From Tulasnella sp. 424 (Eukaryota; Basidiomycota; Agaricomycetes; Cantharellales; Tulasnellaceae): a stretch of DNA of 64,000 nucleotides. Shown one piece after another: positions 36,308-47,210 of the stretch. Positions within the stretch are counted from its first letter, which is position 1. Every line of letters starts with the position of its first letter. Position numbers and translations under genes: made by a program. The notes beneath the pieces were generated by a model, which did not search any database, was not told the origin of the DNA, and saw nothing but the letters and a program-made list of their open reading frames with translations. The DNA lies in assembly GCA_019633425.1 (NCBI GenBank), contig WSUB01000192.1, forward strand, positions 1 to 64,000, in the 5' to 3' direction.

Positions 36308-39300
36308 TCAACAGAATCGGTCACTGGCAAAGAAGTTCATGAAAAAGTCAATAACACGTTGTCCGACCCTTCCGTCATCGCCTTCACATGCCCGCCCAAC
36401 GCTAAACGCACCTCTTTAATTTCGCTCGTCTATCTAGCATGGCCTCGGACAAATTCCCTTCCTTTCGAGCCTTCTTCAGCTAGTGATGGGATAAGATAAT
36501 GGATTAGGGGGGGACAATGTGATCAGCGCCACCAGCCAAGGAGGGAGGGGGCTAACTAGCCAAACCCAGCCAAACGAGGGTTACTCACATCCTTTCGATC
36601 GGCATCCGACACAACACTTCGGCCGGCCCCCCAGGCTTGGAATTTCTTGCTATACTCGTCCAAAGCCGGCCCACATCACAATACGCACGACGAGCATCGA
36701 GTTTGAACGAACGTGCGATGCGCAGTGCAAGGACGAAAAACGAGACGTGCATTGTCAGCAAACGATGAGCACACGCATCACACGAACAAAAAAACCGGGG
36801 AGGTGTGAAAACCTAAACACCACGACTCTTGCAGAGTGATGGGCACGGCGTGGTGGTACTCACTTTGTCCCAGCCTCATCAATGTTCTCCACCGACTCCA
36901 CTTTCTTCCGCTTGCGTTCTTCCTCGCCAGCTGGTGAAATCGATAAAAAACCCCGGGTCAGAGCCAAGAACGGTCAATAAAGGAATAGCTCCAAAGGTAA
37001 ATGAAGGCCCAGAAAGATTGCCGCGGTAAATAACGTGGCGACTAATCCCTGAACGTCATTCGATGATCCTCGAGTGGAGCGACAAACTCCGAACTGCGGT
37101 CCCCGGTCATACTCAGGAGACCTTCTTCTCCGCCCCCCTCTCTCGGAGAACTCGATGCGCTCGAAAGCGAGAGATGACGTATGCGAAAGACCAAGAGATC
37201 GAGGACGGGGGGAAGCCGTTATGTCCGGAATGTCCTCGCTCGAACAGGAAAAATCCAATCACCCCGGCCGCATCCCCATAATCCAAACTCTCTCGGCCGC
37301 CATCCACGGCCACCAATGCCGCAGCGTGCAGCTTATCCTCATCAAGACAAAAGACAAAAGACAAAAGACAAAAGACTCACCCTTTCGCTTATACTCTGCC
37401 TGAACTTTGACAAAGAACCTCTCATTGAAACCGACCTCCTCGCTATCTCCTCGCAGGCTCATCGTGCCACCGGCGGTCTCGTCCACGGACATGTACTTGG
37501 AGTAGTAATTTTGAAAGGCGACCATCCCAGGTGCGTCTGGTAAGATGATGGGCGTCCATTCTTCTTGTGGGCCGCGAGCCTGGAAATCATGGGTTCGGAA
37601 TCGGATTATGGGTCCGGTTTGTTGCGGGGAACGGGAGTTGTTGTATAGGCGAATGTTTTTGACATCCCAGAAAATCAAATTCGAACGTTTGTCAAGGTAA
37701 ACGAGTGGTCGTGTGCCGGGGCCAGAAGTGGGAGTAATTAAGTTGAAAGAAGGCCAATGGAGAATGAGGCCGAGTCCGGTGCGAGTTTTTTTTGTTTTGT
37801 TTTTGGAGGCGACGTTCAATGTCGAAGTTGACCCAATCAAGATCGAACGTTTGTGAAAGTAAAATGAGTGGTCGTGTGCCAGGGGGCGGAAGTGGGGTAG
37901 TTAAGTTGGAAGAAGGCCAGTGGAGAGTGAGGCCGAATCCGGTGTGAGCGGTTGTTGATTTTCCGTTTTGTTTTTCCCGGTGAACGGAGTGTTGCAGAGG
38001 TGATGTTCAGTGTCAAAGTTGATCAAACGTTTTCCAAAGCAAATGGGTGGTCGTGTGCCGGGGCAGAAGTGGAGGAGTTAAGTTAGGAAGAGGCCAAGGC
38101 CGAATCCGGTGTGAGTGGTTGTTGGGGTTTTTCGTTTTTCGTTTTGTTTTTTTTCCCGGTGAACGGAGTGTTGCAGAGGTGATGTTCAATGTCGAAGTCG
38201 ATCGAACGTTTGCCAGAAGTAAAATGGAGTGGTCGTGTGCCGGGAGCAAGAGTGGAGTCGGTTAGGTTGGTTCAAGAGGCCAGAGCCAAAACGCGATGAA
38301 ATGGAGAATCTAATCAGTATCAACTCCGCACGCGTGGCCGAGGCAAAAACGCCACTAAAGGGCTAGGCAAGGGTAGTTGAAGGTGGACGGAGGCCTCGAG
38401 GCGTGCACACGACCAATTATCGTCGTCCCCCAGTGCTTCCCCTCCACTCCTTTGCTTTCGTTATTTTGGGTTCTAGTCAAACCATAATTCCACGCTGTCT
38501 CGGTCATCCTCCTAGGTGGGGTTCTAACCAAATCAAGAACCACCACTGCCACCACCAGAGGACAACCGGAACCTCCGGCACTCGGAACTCCGTACGGAGA
38601 TGGAGAGAGGAAAAGGAAAGACCCCCAAGTGCAAGACTTACCTCCCGGTCCGAACTAACCACACCATGTTGGTCGCAGCTCATAAACTTCCCATCCGGTG
38701 TCCGGAGATTGATTGTTGCTGAACCGGCTATTCGAGTGACAACCCAGACCTGGTTCACCTAAAAGATCAAGCGAACACACCAGTTAATACATCAAACTCA
38801 GATACTTCTTCGATTGATTCAAAGCAAAACAACAGAGGGAGAGGGATCCCTGGCGTACCTCAGTTGGAACGATGCTCGCCATCCCACCGTCTTCCTCCTC
38901 CGCCGACAACGGATGCAACACGATCCTCCCCCGAGTCTGTTCGTAAGTTATACATGTCGGAGATTGAGGAGACGTTGGATGAACGATAAACGTCGGACCG
39001 AGTACTTGAAGTGGGTTTGACGGGTAGACCCATGCTGTGTCATGAATTCAAGTTTGGGTGGGGGGAGGGTCGTTTTTCGTTCCCGTTCAGGTCGTTCGGC
39101 CGGACAGCGAAACCACCCCCAAGGAGCGTGTCATGCCCACGGATGTCGTGTGAGGGGGGAGAGAGGGAACGTTCGTGGATGGATGGGAAGGATTTCGTAA
39201 GTCGAGCAAGCAGCCGGTTTTGCGTTGTGGGCCAACCAACGCAGAGAGCCCAGGTAGAACGCAACACGCAAGCGCACGTTCGTTATACGCCCAGAACGCA

Positions 39301-39553
39301 TGGTCAATGAAAGTCGTACGATGAGGCAGAAGAAAGAAAGTTAGCATCCGCTCTTTCCACGGGTCGTCTGACCAGCCCACACCATCCTCTCAGAGGTCGG
39401 CGTACCTTGTGGATCTGCCCCTTCCACATCACTCCCTTCTCCACCAGAACCATGTCCCCCAACGTCCTTTTCCTTGCGCTTGCGCTTCTTTCCCTTCTTG
39501 TCGCCTTTGAACGTTAGCTTCGTTGAGCGGACTTTGGACGTCGAATCGGACAT
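36308..39553 (-). CDS. FRG1: FRG1 homologue (nuclear actin-bundling, splicing-associated protein)
   Basis: FRG1 is a fascin-like beta-trefoil nuclear/nucleolar protein linked to pre-mRNA processing. From the ATG at 39553: MSDSTSKVRSTKLTFKGDKK and a Lys-rich stretch, then WVYPSNPLQVLGPTFIV (near 39030), VWVVTRIAGSATINLRTPDG and MSCDQHGVVSSDRE (about 38750-38642), ARGPQEEWTPIILPDAPGMV and RFFVKVQAEYKRK (about 37579-37382), EEERKRKKVESVENIDEAG (near 36900), SKKFQAWGAGRSVVSDADRK (near 36600), LKKARKEGNLSEAMLDRRAK (near 36450), and a final micro-exon DRFC with a stop at 36308-36310. Phases match at the junctions checked. Introns are unusually long for this window, including 1,062 nt (37580-38641) with a tandem repeat. 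FRG1's 5' end is the source of the downstream duplications. Confidence 0.88.
37345..37375. repeat. AGACAAA simple repeat next to an FRG1 splice donor
   Basis: About four perfect units of a 7-bp repeat sit immediately inside the intron, starting at the GTGAGT donor (minus strand) near 37381. On the transcript the repeat reads TCTTTTG repeated. Confidence 0.8.
37681..38290. repeat. Intronic tandem repeat in FRG1, about 3.5 units of 163-179 bp
   Basis: Units begin at TCGAACGTTT or its variants at 37681, 37844, 38023 and 38202, giving spacings of 163, 179 and 179 bp. Each holds GAGTGGTCGTGTGCC or a close variant, then AGTTAAGTTGGAAGAAGGCC-type sequence. Units 2 and 3 share GAACGGAGTGTTGCAGAGGT. 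The last unit is partial. It lies wholly within the 1,062-nt intron. Confidence 0.85.
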
Positions 39554-41052
39554 TTTTGTCGCCGCACGGATATCAGTGGGGGTGGTGGTTGCGAGGCGGT
39601 GGCGGAGCGAACGGGCGTGTGAAGGTTAAGATTGCCGCTCCTCTCCTCCCCCGACCACCCTTCATATCGAAGCAAAGCCTTATATTCGATATCTCTTTTG
39701 CTTTTAATCAGGAGGGAATATTATTCTCGAGACTCGAAGTATTCCTCCAGATGGTTCCTAAACTAAAACCGGGTGCTCACCTCCAACATTGTCGTAGGCA
39801 AGAGCATTAACTAGCGCAAGGTAGGGGAGGAGGTATCAGTGTTGCGCGGAGGGAGATTCCATGTTGAGAAACTAGTGACGTGCAAAATTGGACTCGCTTG
39901 GTTACCAAACAGTAGTTAGTGAGGAGTCGCCCAGCGGAGTGCGACGAGCGGACATATGTATGGAACGACATCCTAACACCGATCTACGGGACCCACTTCG
40001 GGACGTATCACTCTAACAGTAAAGCATGATATAAAAACAGGCATTCTTGGCTTCGGTGTGTTGGTTTGAAAGTCGAGCCGGCCTCAAATTAGCTCGCCTG
40101 CCAGAATTTATCATCATGCGTTTCACTAGACTATATATTAAAATGTGGTGTCAAATATTGCGCGATTTGGTAGAGGATACTGAGAATCTCTAGACGTTTG
40201 TGAGATTGCCGGCTATACAACCGAAGCGAGACACGAGGGTACTCATGACTGGCACTGGTGATGAAGGAAATTGACCAAAGACCCGCATGAAATTGGATCA
40301 GCACGCTACAGTTATGGATTTTGGCTAAATATCGTCATAGGATCATTTGTATCTGCTAAACATGTAATATCGATCACGAATAAATGGGGGAGCGCGATCG
40401 ACGATGCAAAACGAAACAATAGACCCGGCAGGGTGTGAACCTGCATAGCACATGTAACAAACAATCTCCAAGGAGAAGTTTCGTTCCTAAGAAGCTTTAC
40501 CAATTAAGCTACGGGCCTCTACGCTCGCGATAGGTGATAATGTCCATATATCGTTGACTTGACCCCTCGAAAAATGTGAAGTGAAGTCTCGATGCTGGCC
40601 ATCAAAGCTCTGGAGTTCTTACATTCAGAATCAGAGCTGGATGATGGAGCACAGGAAGGGTCGCGCCTCATTGTGTCTGCGACGAGGCAAGGCAGTGCGC
40701 CACGGTGACATCACACTTAGCCGAACTTGTAGTTCAGGTCATCACAGAACATGCTGAGGAATCGCAGAGTTATTCGAATACTACTTCTTGACAGCTGCAC
40801 TTTGTGTTAAGTTCAATTCGAGAGCTCGTCTGGACTCCGCTAATGTCGCTTCCACAAATTTAAATCATTTGGGGCCGTTCAAGCCCATGACGCTCCACCG
40901 GCAGCTATCCAATCCCAGTGGACCAGCCGGCCAAATAATACCCGCGTGCAAAAGTATGCGTACCATGGCAGCAAGTAGTACGGAAGGAAGATCGAGAGGG
41001 AGTAGGTGTTGATGATTCACGGTCAATTCCGCTCAACATGGAGAACCGCTAC
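39513..41052. repeat. Segmental repeat, unit 1 (begins in the FRG1 5' end)
   Basis: Unit 1 overlaps FRG1's first codons and promoter. Block X (39520-40200) carries landmarks such as GGGAATATTATTCTCGAGAC, AAAACCGGGTGCTCACCTCC and AATTTATCATCATGCGTTTC. A tRNA-like element follows at 40421-40518. Block Y (about 40570-41040) carries GAATCAGAGCTGGATGA and CCCAGTGGACCAGCCGGC. Units 2 and 3 repeat these in the same order and orientation. Confidence 0.85.
40421..40518 (-). ncRNA. tRNA-like element, copy 1 (degenerate)
   Basis: The minus strand reads AGGCCCG-TA-GCTTAATTGGTAAAGC at the 5' side and a T-arm plus CGGGTCT at the 3' side. Acceptor (7 bp including G-U) and D stem pair. The A box TAGCTTAATTGG is good. 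The B box is damaged (GGTTCACACCC). The middle is 49 nt with a TCTCC/GGAGA hairpin and no valid anticodon arm. Confidence 0.5.
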
Positions 41053-41102
41053 GAACGCGCTCTTCGCAATGGTTGAGTGGACTCTGGATGTCAATATGAC
41101 AT
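41053..41102 (-). pseudogene. FRG1 exon-1 fragment in repeat unit 2
   Basis: The minus strand keeps an ATG at 41102 aligned with the FRG1 start, but the fourth codon is TGA. Downstream it keeps FRG1-like sequence (TCCACTCAAC against TCCGCTCAAC in the gene). It is a dead copy of the gene's first few codons. Confidence 0.7.
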
Positions 41103-41935
41103 TTGTCGCCGTCCGGATATCAATGATTTCAGTGATTGGGAGACGGTGGCGACGTGAACCGGCGTGTGAAGGTTGGGACTCCCCTCCCATTTCCTCCGTT
41201 GCCTACCCTTCTTGATTAAAGCAGAGCCTTATATTCCCTATCTCGCCTGCTTTGAATCAGGGGGGAATATTATTCTCGAGACCCAAAGTATTCCTCCAGA
41301 TAGTTTCTAAAGTAAAACCGGGTGCTCACCTCCGACATTGTCGCAGGCAAAAGCACCAACTGGCGCAAGGTGGGGGAGGAGGTATTAGTGTTACGCGGAG
41401 TGAAACTCCATGTTGAGAAACTAATGACGTGCAAAAATGATCTCGCTTGGTTACAAAACAGTAGTTAGTAGGGAGTCGCCCAGCGGAGTGTGACGAGCAT
41501 AGGGAACGACATCCTAACACCGATCTACAGAACCCACTTTGACGTGTATCACTCTAATAATAAAGCGTGATATTTTCTGAAACAAGTGTGTTGGTTTGAA
41601 AGTTGAGCCGGCCTCAGATTAGCTCGCCTGCTAGAATTTATCATCATGCGTTTCACTAGACTATATATTAAAATGTGGTGTCAGATATTGCGCGATTTGG
41701 TAGAAGATACTTAGAATCTCTAGACGTTTGTGAGATCGCTAGTTATACAGGCAAAGCGAGGCACGAGGGTACTCATGACTGGCACTGATGATGAAGAACT
41801 TTGACCAAATACCCGCATGAAATTAGACCAAGCACTCTACTTGGCTAAACACTATGATCATTGTTGTCTGCTAAACATGTAACGTCGGTCATGAACACAT
41901 AAGGGAGGGTGACCGACAATGCAAAAAGAAACAGT

Positions 41936-42024
41936 AGACCCGGCAGGATTCGAACCTGCATAGTCACAAAGTGAATACCGTAAACGATATTGAGTTCTGG
42001 CTTTGCCAATTAAGCTACAGGCCT
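41936..42024 (-). ncRNA. tRNA-like element, copy 2
   Basis: The minus strand has acceptor AGGCCTG/CGGGTCT, D arm GCTT-AATTGGCA-AAGC and T arm GCAGG-TTCGAAT-CCTGC, with intact A box and B box (GGTTCGAATCC). The centre is 40 nt and forms an AATATCG/CGGTATT hairpin with a 4-nt loop instead of a 7-nt anticodon loop. Confidence 0.55.
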
Positions 42025-42110
42025 CTACGCAAATAAGGACTGATATACTTATATTCGTTTAGTCTGATCCAGGGAGAAATGTGAAGAGGAGTCTCAATGC
42101 TCGCCCTCAA

Positions 42111-43560
42111 ACCTCAGCGTGAACTGGCACACAGTATGAAGGTCGAGATTGCCCGCTCCTCTCCTTCCCTAACCATCCTTCATATTAAGCAAAGCCTCTA
42201 AAGATACGATTCTTCATATTAGCGATATCTCCTGCTTTGAGTAAGGGGGAAATATTACTCTCGAGAGTCGAAATTATTCTTCGAGATGGTTCCTAAACCT
42301 AACCGAGCGCACGACAGCTACCCCCACAGCAGGCAAACGCACCAACTGGAGAAAGGAGGTGAATGATGTATTGGAGTGGCGCGCGGAATGAAGGTTCAAT
42401 GTTGAGAAATTAATGATCTATACTAAAAACGAACGTGTTGGTAACAAAACAGTAGGGAGTAGGGAGTCGCAAACAGGCCATCTCGACACCGATCTACGAG
42501 ATGTACTTTGAAATGTATTAGTTTAACGATGCAAAATCGGGATATTTTGGGAAATAAATCCAAAAATCTTAGTGCGTCAGTTGGAAAGTTAAGCTGGCTT
42601 CAAATTAGTTCGTCGGTCAGAATTTAGCATCATACGGTTTATGAGACTAGACAGTAAGATATGGCGCCGAATATCTCAGAGTTTCGAGACGATACTTGGA
42701 CAGTCTAGGCGCTTGTGAGATCGCCGGATATTCAGTCGGAAACGAGGAACAAAAGCATTCATCAGTGGCAACGCAGGAAATCGACCAACTCGATCCCAAC
42801 ACATGAAATTATGCCAAACACGCTGCATTTGTGTATTTAGTGGCCATTTTTGTCTGCTGAAATTGTAAAATCGGTCGCGGACCTAGAGAGAGGACGGCGA
42901 AGACCAAAAAGGAAAAGCTAGACCCGGCAGGGTTCGAACCTGCATTGGTAGATGAATGGTAAATCGCAATGATTTTCAGTTCTGGCTTTGCCAATTAAGC
43001 TACGGGCCTCTACGTTCACAATGTGCAATAATATCCATATATTTTGACTTGGCCCCTCGAAAAATGTAAAGAGAAGTCTCGATGCTGGCCCTCAAGGCTC
43101 TGGAGTTTTGCATTCAGAATCAGAGCTGGATGACGGAGTACAGGAAGGGTCGCGCCTCGTTGTGTCCGCGACGAGGAAAGGCAGTGCACCACGGCGACAT
43201 CACACTTCGCCGAACCGGTGGTTCAGGCCATCACATAACATGCTGAAGAATCACAAACCTATTTGACTACTGCTTGACAGCTACACTCTGTGTTAAGTTC
43301 AAGTCTGGAGTCCGCTAGCGTCGCTTCAGCAGATTTAAATCATTTGAGGTCGTTCAAGCCCATGACACTCCACCAGCAGCTATCCATTCCCAGTGGACCA
43401 GCCGGCAAAATAATACCCGCGTGCAAAATTATGCGTACCATGGTAACAAATAGTACGGAAGTAAGACCCAGGGGGAGTATGTGTTGATGACTCAAGCTTA
43501 AGGTCAACGCCGCTGAGCATTCAGAGCTACCACGAAAGCGTTTTTCACGACCAAACACGG
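42111..43560. repeat. Segmental repeat, unit 3
   Basis: Unit 3 repeats a more diverged block X (42120-42760), the tRNA-like element, and block Y (about 43060-43540). Block Y closely matches 40570-41040, for example CCCAGTGGACCAGCCGGC and AAATAATACCCGCGTGCAAAA. Confidence 0.8.
42920..43009 (-). ncRNA. tRNA-like element, copy 3
   Basis: The minus strand has acceptor AGGCCCG/CGGGTCT, D arm GCTT-AATTGGCA-AAGC and a perfect T arm and B box (GGTTCGAACCC). The 41-nt centre reads CAGAACTGAAAATC at its start, which resembles a Phe anticodon loop, but no matching 3' stem follows. Only a short AAATC/GATTT hairpin is possible. Confidence 0.55.
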
Positions 43561-43836
43561 GGGTCGATTCGCAGCCCGACCTGTGGATGAGGATGTTTCC
43601 TCTCTCTATAAAAAGTGAAATGCGATGGTCAGAGCTTATTTAAAGACGGTTTGATTCATTGTTGCACGATTACAAGCAGGATTGGGATCAAGGAACGATG
43701 GATCAACTACAGACAAATACAGTCGATTGCAGGAAAGGCAACGGGTGACTGACTGGAATAAGTTATCGTCAGCTAGCTACGAGCTTGGGGAAATTAGGGC
43801 TCGGGATGAGGGTGTGCACAGCAGAGACGAGTTCCT

Positions 43837-46800
43837 TTAGGGGTTTGTGGATTGGGATTGCTGCGGCTGGACAGCAGCTAAACATTGGGACGTTATTTTT
43901 TGGTCGAGAGAAAAACCGATCTGGGCGAAGAGGTCCCTCGCCTCTACATAGAATTTTGCGGACTCGGTTCGGAGGGCTTGCTGTCGGTAGAGGTGACCAA
44001 GACTGCGCAGCGTGTAGGCTCGACCCTGCGTATTGCCGATGCGAGAATAGATTTCTTGTGCTCCGGCGTAGAACTCGTTTGCCTGGGCGTATTTCGACTG
44101 AGCGCGGTAGATCTCTCCCAGCGCGTGCAACGTGTTTGCTCGGCTGTAGTCGTCACCGATGTAGATATAGATCTCTAGCGCCCGGGTGTAAGATAGATCG
44201 GCCAGTCTGTATGTGCTTTGAGCTCGGTAGACCTCTCCAAGCCCGTACAAAGTGCTCGCTCGGCCTTGGCCATCGCCAATACGAGCATAGATCTCCTGCG
44301 CTCCAGCGTAAGACATTTCAGCCTCGCTGTATCCAGATTGAGAGGCGTAGAGGCCCCCCGACCACCGTAACGTGCTCGCTTGACCGCGTTCATTGCCGAT
44401 TCGAGTGAACATGGCTTGTGCCCGGACGTATGACGCGATGGCCTGGGAGTATTTGGATTGAGCGCGGTAGACATGTCCCAACCCACACAACGTTCTGGCT
44501 TGACTTTCGCAATTGCCGAGGTCGACATAGATTTGTAGAGCCCGGGAGTAAGACTCTTGGGCATCGGTGTATTCGGACCGAAGACGGGAGACCTCTCCAA
44601 GACGGTACAGGGTGTTTGCTTGGTCCTCATCCCGTGCGTGTATGGATTGAGTGTCAAAGATGTGTCCCAGCCTGGCCGACGTATTAGCTTGACGGGGATC
44701 GCCATAGGTGGAATTGTTGATGTTTTGGTTTTCGAGTCGAGCCAAGGAATATTCACCTTCTGGGCATTTGGGTTGAAGAGGGTAAACCGCTTCCAGACCA
44801 TTTAACGTGCTCACTCGGTCAGGGTTATCAGTGATGTGAGCGAAGATCTCTTGCGCCCGGGTGAAAGACTCTTTGGCTTCGGCGTATTTCGACAGAAGAC
44901 GGTAGACCTCCCCTAACAAGTACAGCGTGCTTGCGTTTCCGTTTTCATTGCCGATGCGAGCAAATATGACTTGCGCTTGACTGTACGACTCTTCAGCTTG
45001 GGTGTATTTGGACTCGGCCCGGTAGACGTGTCCTAGCATACACGCCGTCCTTGCTTGACCGTGGTTATCACCGACGCGACCGTAGATCTCCTGTGCGCTT
45101 GTATAGGACTCTCCTGCCAGACTATATTTGGATTGAGCGCGGTACAAATCTCCCAATCGGTGGAACGTATTGACCAGACCCGGGTCATCGCTGATACGAG
45201 TGAAGATGGTTCGCGCTAAGGCGTATGACCCTTCAGCTTCAGTGTATTTGGATTGATCGCAGTAGATGTCCCCAAGCCCCAGAAGCGTGTTGGCTCGGTA
45301 CTGGTGATCATCAATTCTAGCGTAGATGTCCTGAGCTCGGGCGTAAGACACCTCGGCCTGGGTGTAGTTGCGTTCGGCGCGGTAGACATGCCCCAACCCA
45401 CATAACGTATTGGCTTGACCCTGGCTATCACCGAGACGAGTGAAAATGGCTTGCGCTTGGGTGTAAGACTCCTTCGCCTGTGTGTATTTGGATTGGTGGC
45501 GCAAGACTTCTCCTAGTATGTACTTGTTCACTTGGTCCAAATCACCACCAATACAAGCGTAAATATCTCGTGCTCGGATGTAGGAATCTTCGGCCTCCTT
45601 GTACCTGGATTGTGCGTGATAGACGGCTCCAATACTCTGCAGGACGATAGCTTGGCCCCGCTGATCACCAATGGTAGCGTAGAGATCCTGAGCTCGGGCG
45701 TAAGACACCTCGGCCTGGGTGTAGTTGCGTTCGGCGCGGTAGACATGCCCCAACCCACATAACGTATTGGCTTGACCCTGGCTATCACCGAGACGAGTGA
45801 AGATGGCTTGCGCTTGGGTGTAAGACTCCTTTGCCTGGGTGTATTTGGATTGATGGCGCAAAACCTCTCCTAGCCCATACGACGTTTTCGCTGGGCCCAG
45901 GTCACCGCCGATGCGATCATAGATTTCTTGTGCTCTGGTGTAGGACTTTACTGCCTGAGCGTATTTGGATTGAGCACGGCAAACATCTCCCCAACCCCGT
46001 AGGGTGTCTGCCAGACCCTGTTGGTCCTCGATGCGAGCGAAGATGGCCTGTGCTTGGGCATAGAAATGTTCGGCCTGGGTGTCTTTGGATTGGGCATGGT
46101 AGCTTTCTCCTAGTCTGCACAACATCCTGGCTTGGCCCGGGTAATATTTTGCATACACGTAACTCCGGCGCGCTCGGTCATAATAGCCTTCCGCCTCGCT
46201 GTTCCTGGATTGAGCATGGTGGAGGTCTCCAAGCTCTTGGAGTATATGCGCTTGGCCCAGAGAATCGCCGATGCGAGTGTAGACGTCTTGCGCTTGACTA
46301 TAAGAATCCTCGGCCTGGGTGTATTTGGATTGAGCTCGGTAGCTGTGCCCCAACCCTCGCAGCGCGCCCGCTATGCCTTGGTCATCACCAATCCGATTGA
46401 AGATATTCCCCGCCTGAGTGAAAGTCTCCTCAGCTTCGGCAAATCTGTCTTGAAGCTGGTAGGCGACTCCTAGGTCTTGTAGCGTGTTGGCTATACCTCG
46501 AGCATCGCAGATACGAGTATAGACCTCTTGCGCTTGACCATAAGAATCCTCGGCCTGGGTGTATTTGGATTGAACCCGGTAGCTGTGCCCCAACGCTCGC
46601 AGCGTGCCCGCTCTGCCTTGGTCATCGCCGATGCGATTGAAGATTGTTTCCGCAAGGGTGAAAGACTCCTCTGCTTTCGCAAATTCGGTTTGAAGCTGGT
46701 AGACGTCTCCTAGGCCTTTTAATGTGTTGGCAAGGCCGTGACCATCGCCAATACGAGCGTAGAGCTCTCGTGCTCGGGTGTAAGACTCCTCGGACTGGGC

Positions 46801-47210
46801 ATATTTGGACTCCGCCCGACAGATGTGTCCCAACCCACAGAGCGTGTTAGCTCGACCCTGGTCATCACCAACACGAGCGTATATGGCGTGTGCTTGCACA
46901 AAAGAGGATGTGGCTTTAGTGAATTTGGATTGAAGCTGATAGATGCCTCCCAGCCCTTGCAGCGTGTCCGCCTGACCCTGTTCGTTACCAATGCCAGCGT
47001 ATACGTCTTGCGCTAGGTCGTACCACTTTTCAGCATCGGTGTATTCGCACTGGGATGTGGAGATGTTTCCCAGCCAGTACGAGGCTTCTGCGCGTGCAGC
47101 TTTGTCTCCTTGACTGCTCGCAGTCATGAGTCCCTCTTTGAAAAGGGACGCGGCATCGTCATAGCGAGCGCGTAGGTAGTGCATGCGACCCATTTGGAAC
47201 AGAAGCCGAG
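43837..47210 (-). repeat. TPR-coding tandem repeat, 120-bp period, about 28 units
   Basis: Coding repeats are visible in DNA as recurring stretches such as GTGTATTTGGATTGAGC and CTTGACCCTGG on the plus strand, about every 120 bp. A longer near-identical pair (45316-45510 and 45673-45867) is offset by 357 bp, which equals 119 codons. Confidence 0.85.

Larger units (their letters stand above)
41053..42110. repeat. Segmental repeat, unit 2 (lacks block Y)
   Basis: Unit 2 repeats block X (41064-41770) and the tRNA-like element. After about 42090 it runs straight into unit 3, so the roughly 480-bp block Y of units 1 and 3 is absent. The match to unit 1 starts inside FRG1 exon 1. Confidence 0.8.

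Noticed and set aside
37681..38290. CRISPR or satellite array
   Set aside because: There are only about 3.5 units of 163-179 bp within one intron and no short repeat/spacer pattern.
40421..43009. Three functional tRNA genes
   Set aside because: Acceptor, D and T arms pair, but no 5-bp anticodon stem with a 7-nt loop can be formed in any copy, and the centre differs between copies.
39513..43560. LTR retrotransposon or DNA transposon
   Set aside because: No reverse transcriptase, integrase or transposase frame, no terminal repeats and no target-site duplication were visible.
43837..47210. CRISPR-like array, because of regular spacing
   Set aside because: The repeats are 120 bp coding TPR units without conserved repeat/spacer structure, and the host is a eukaryote.
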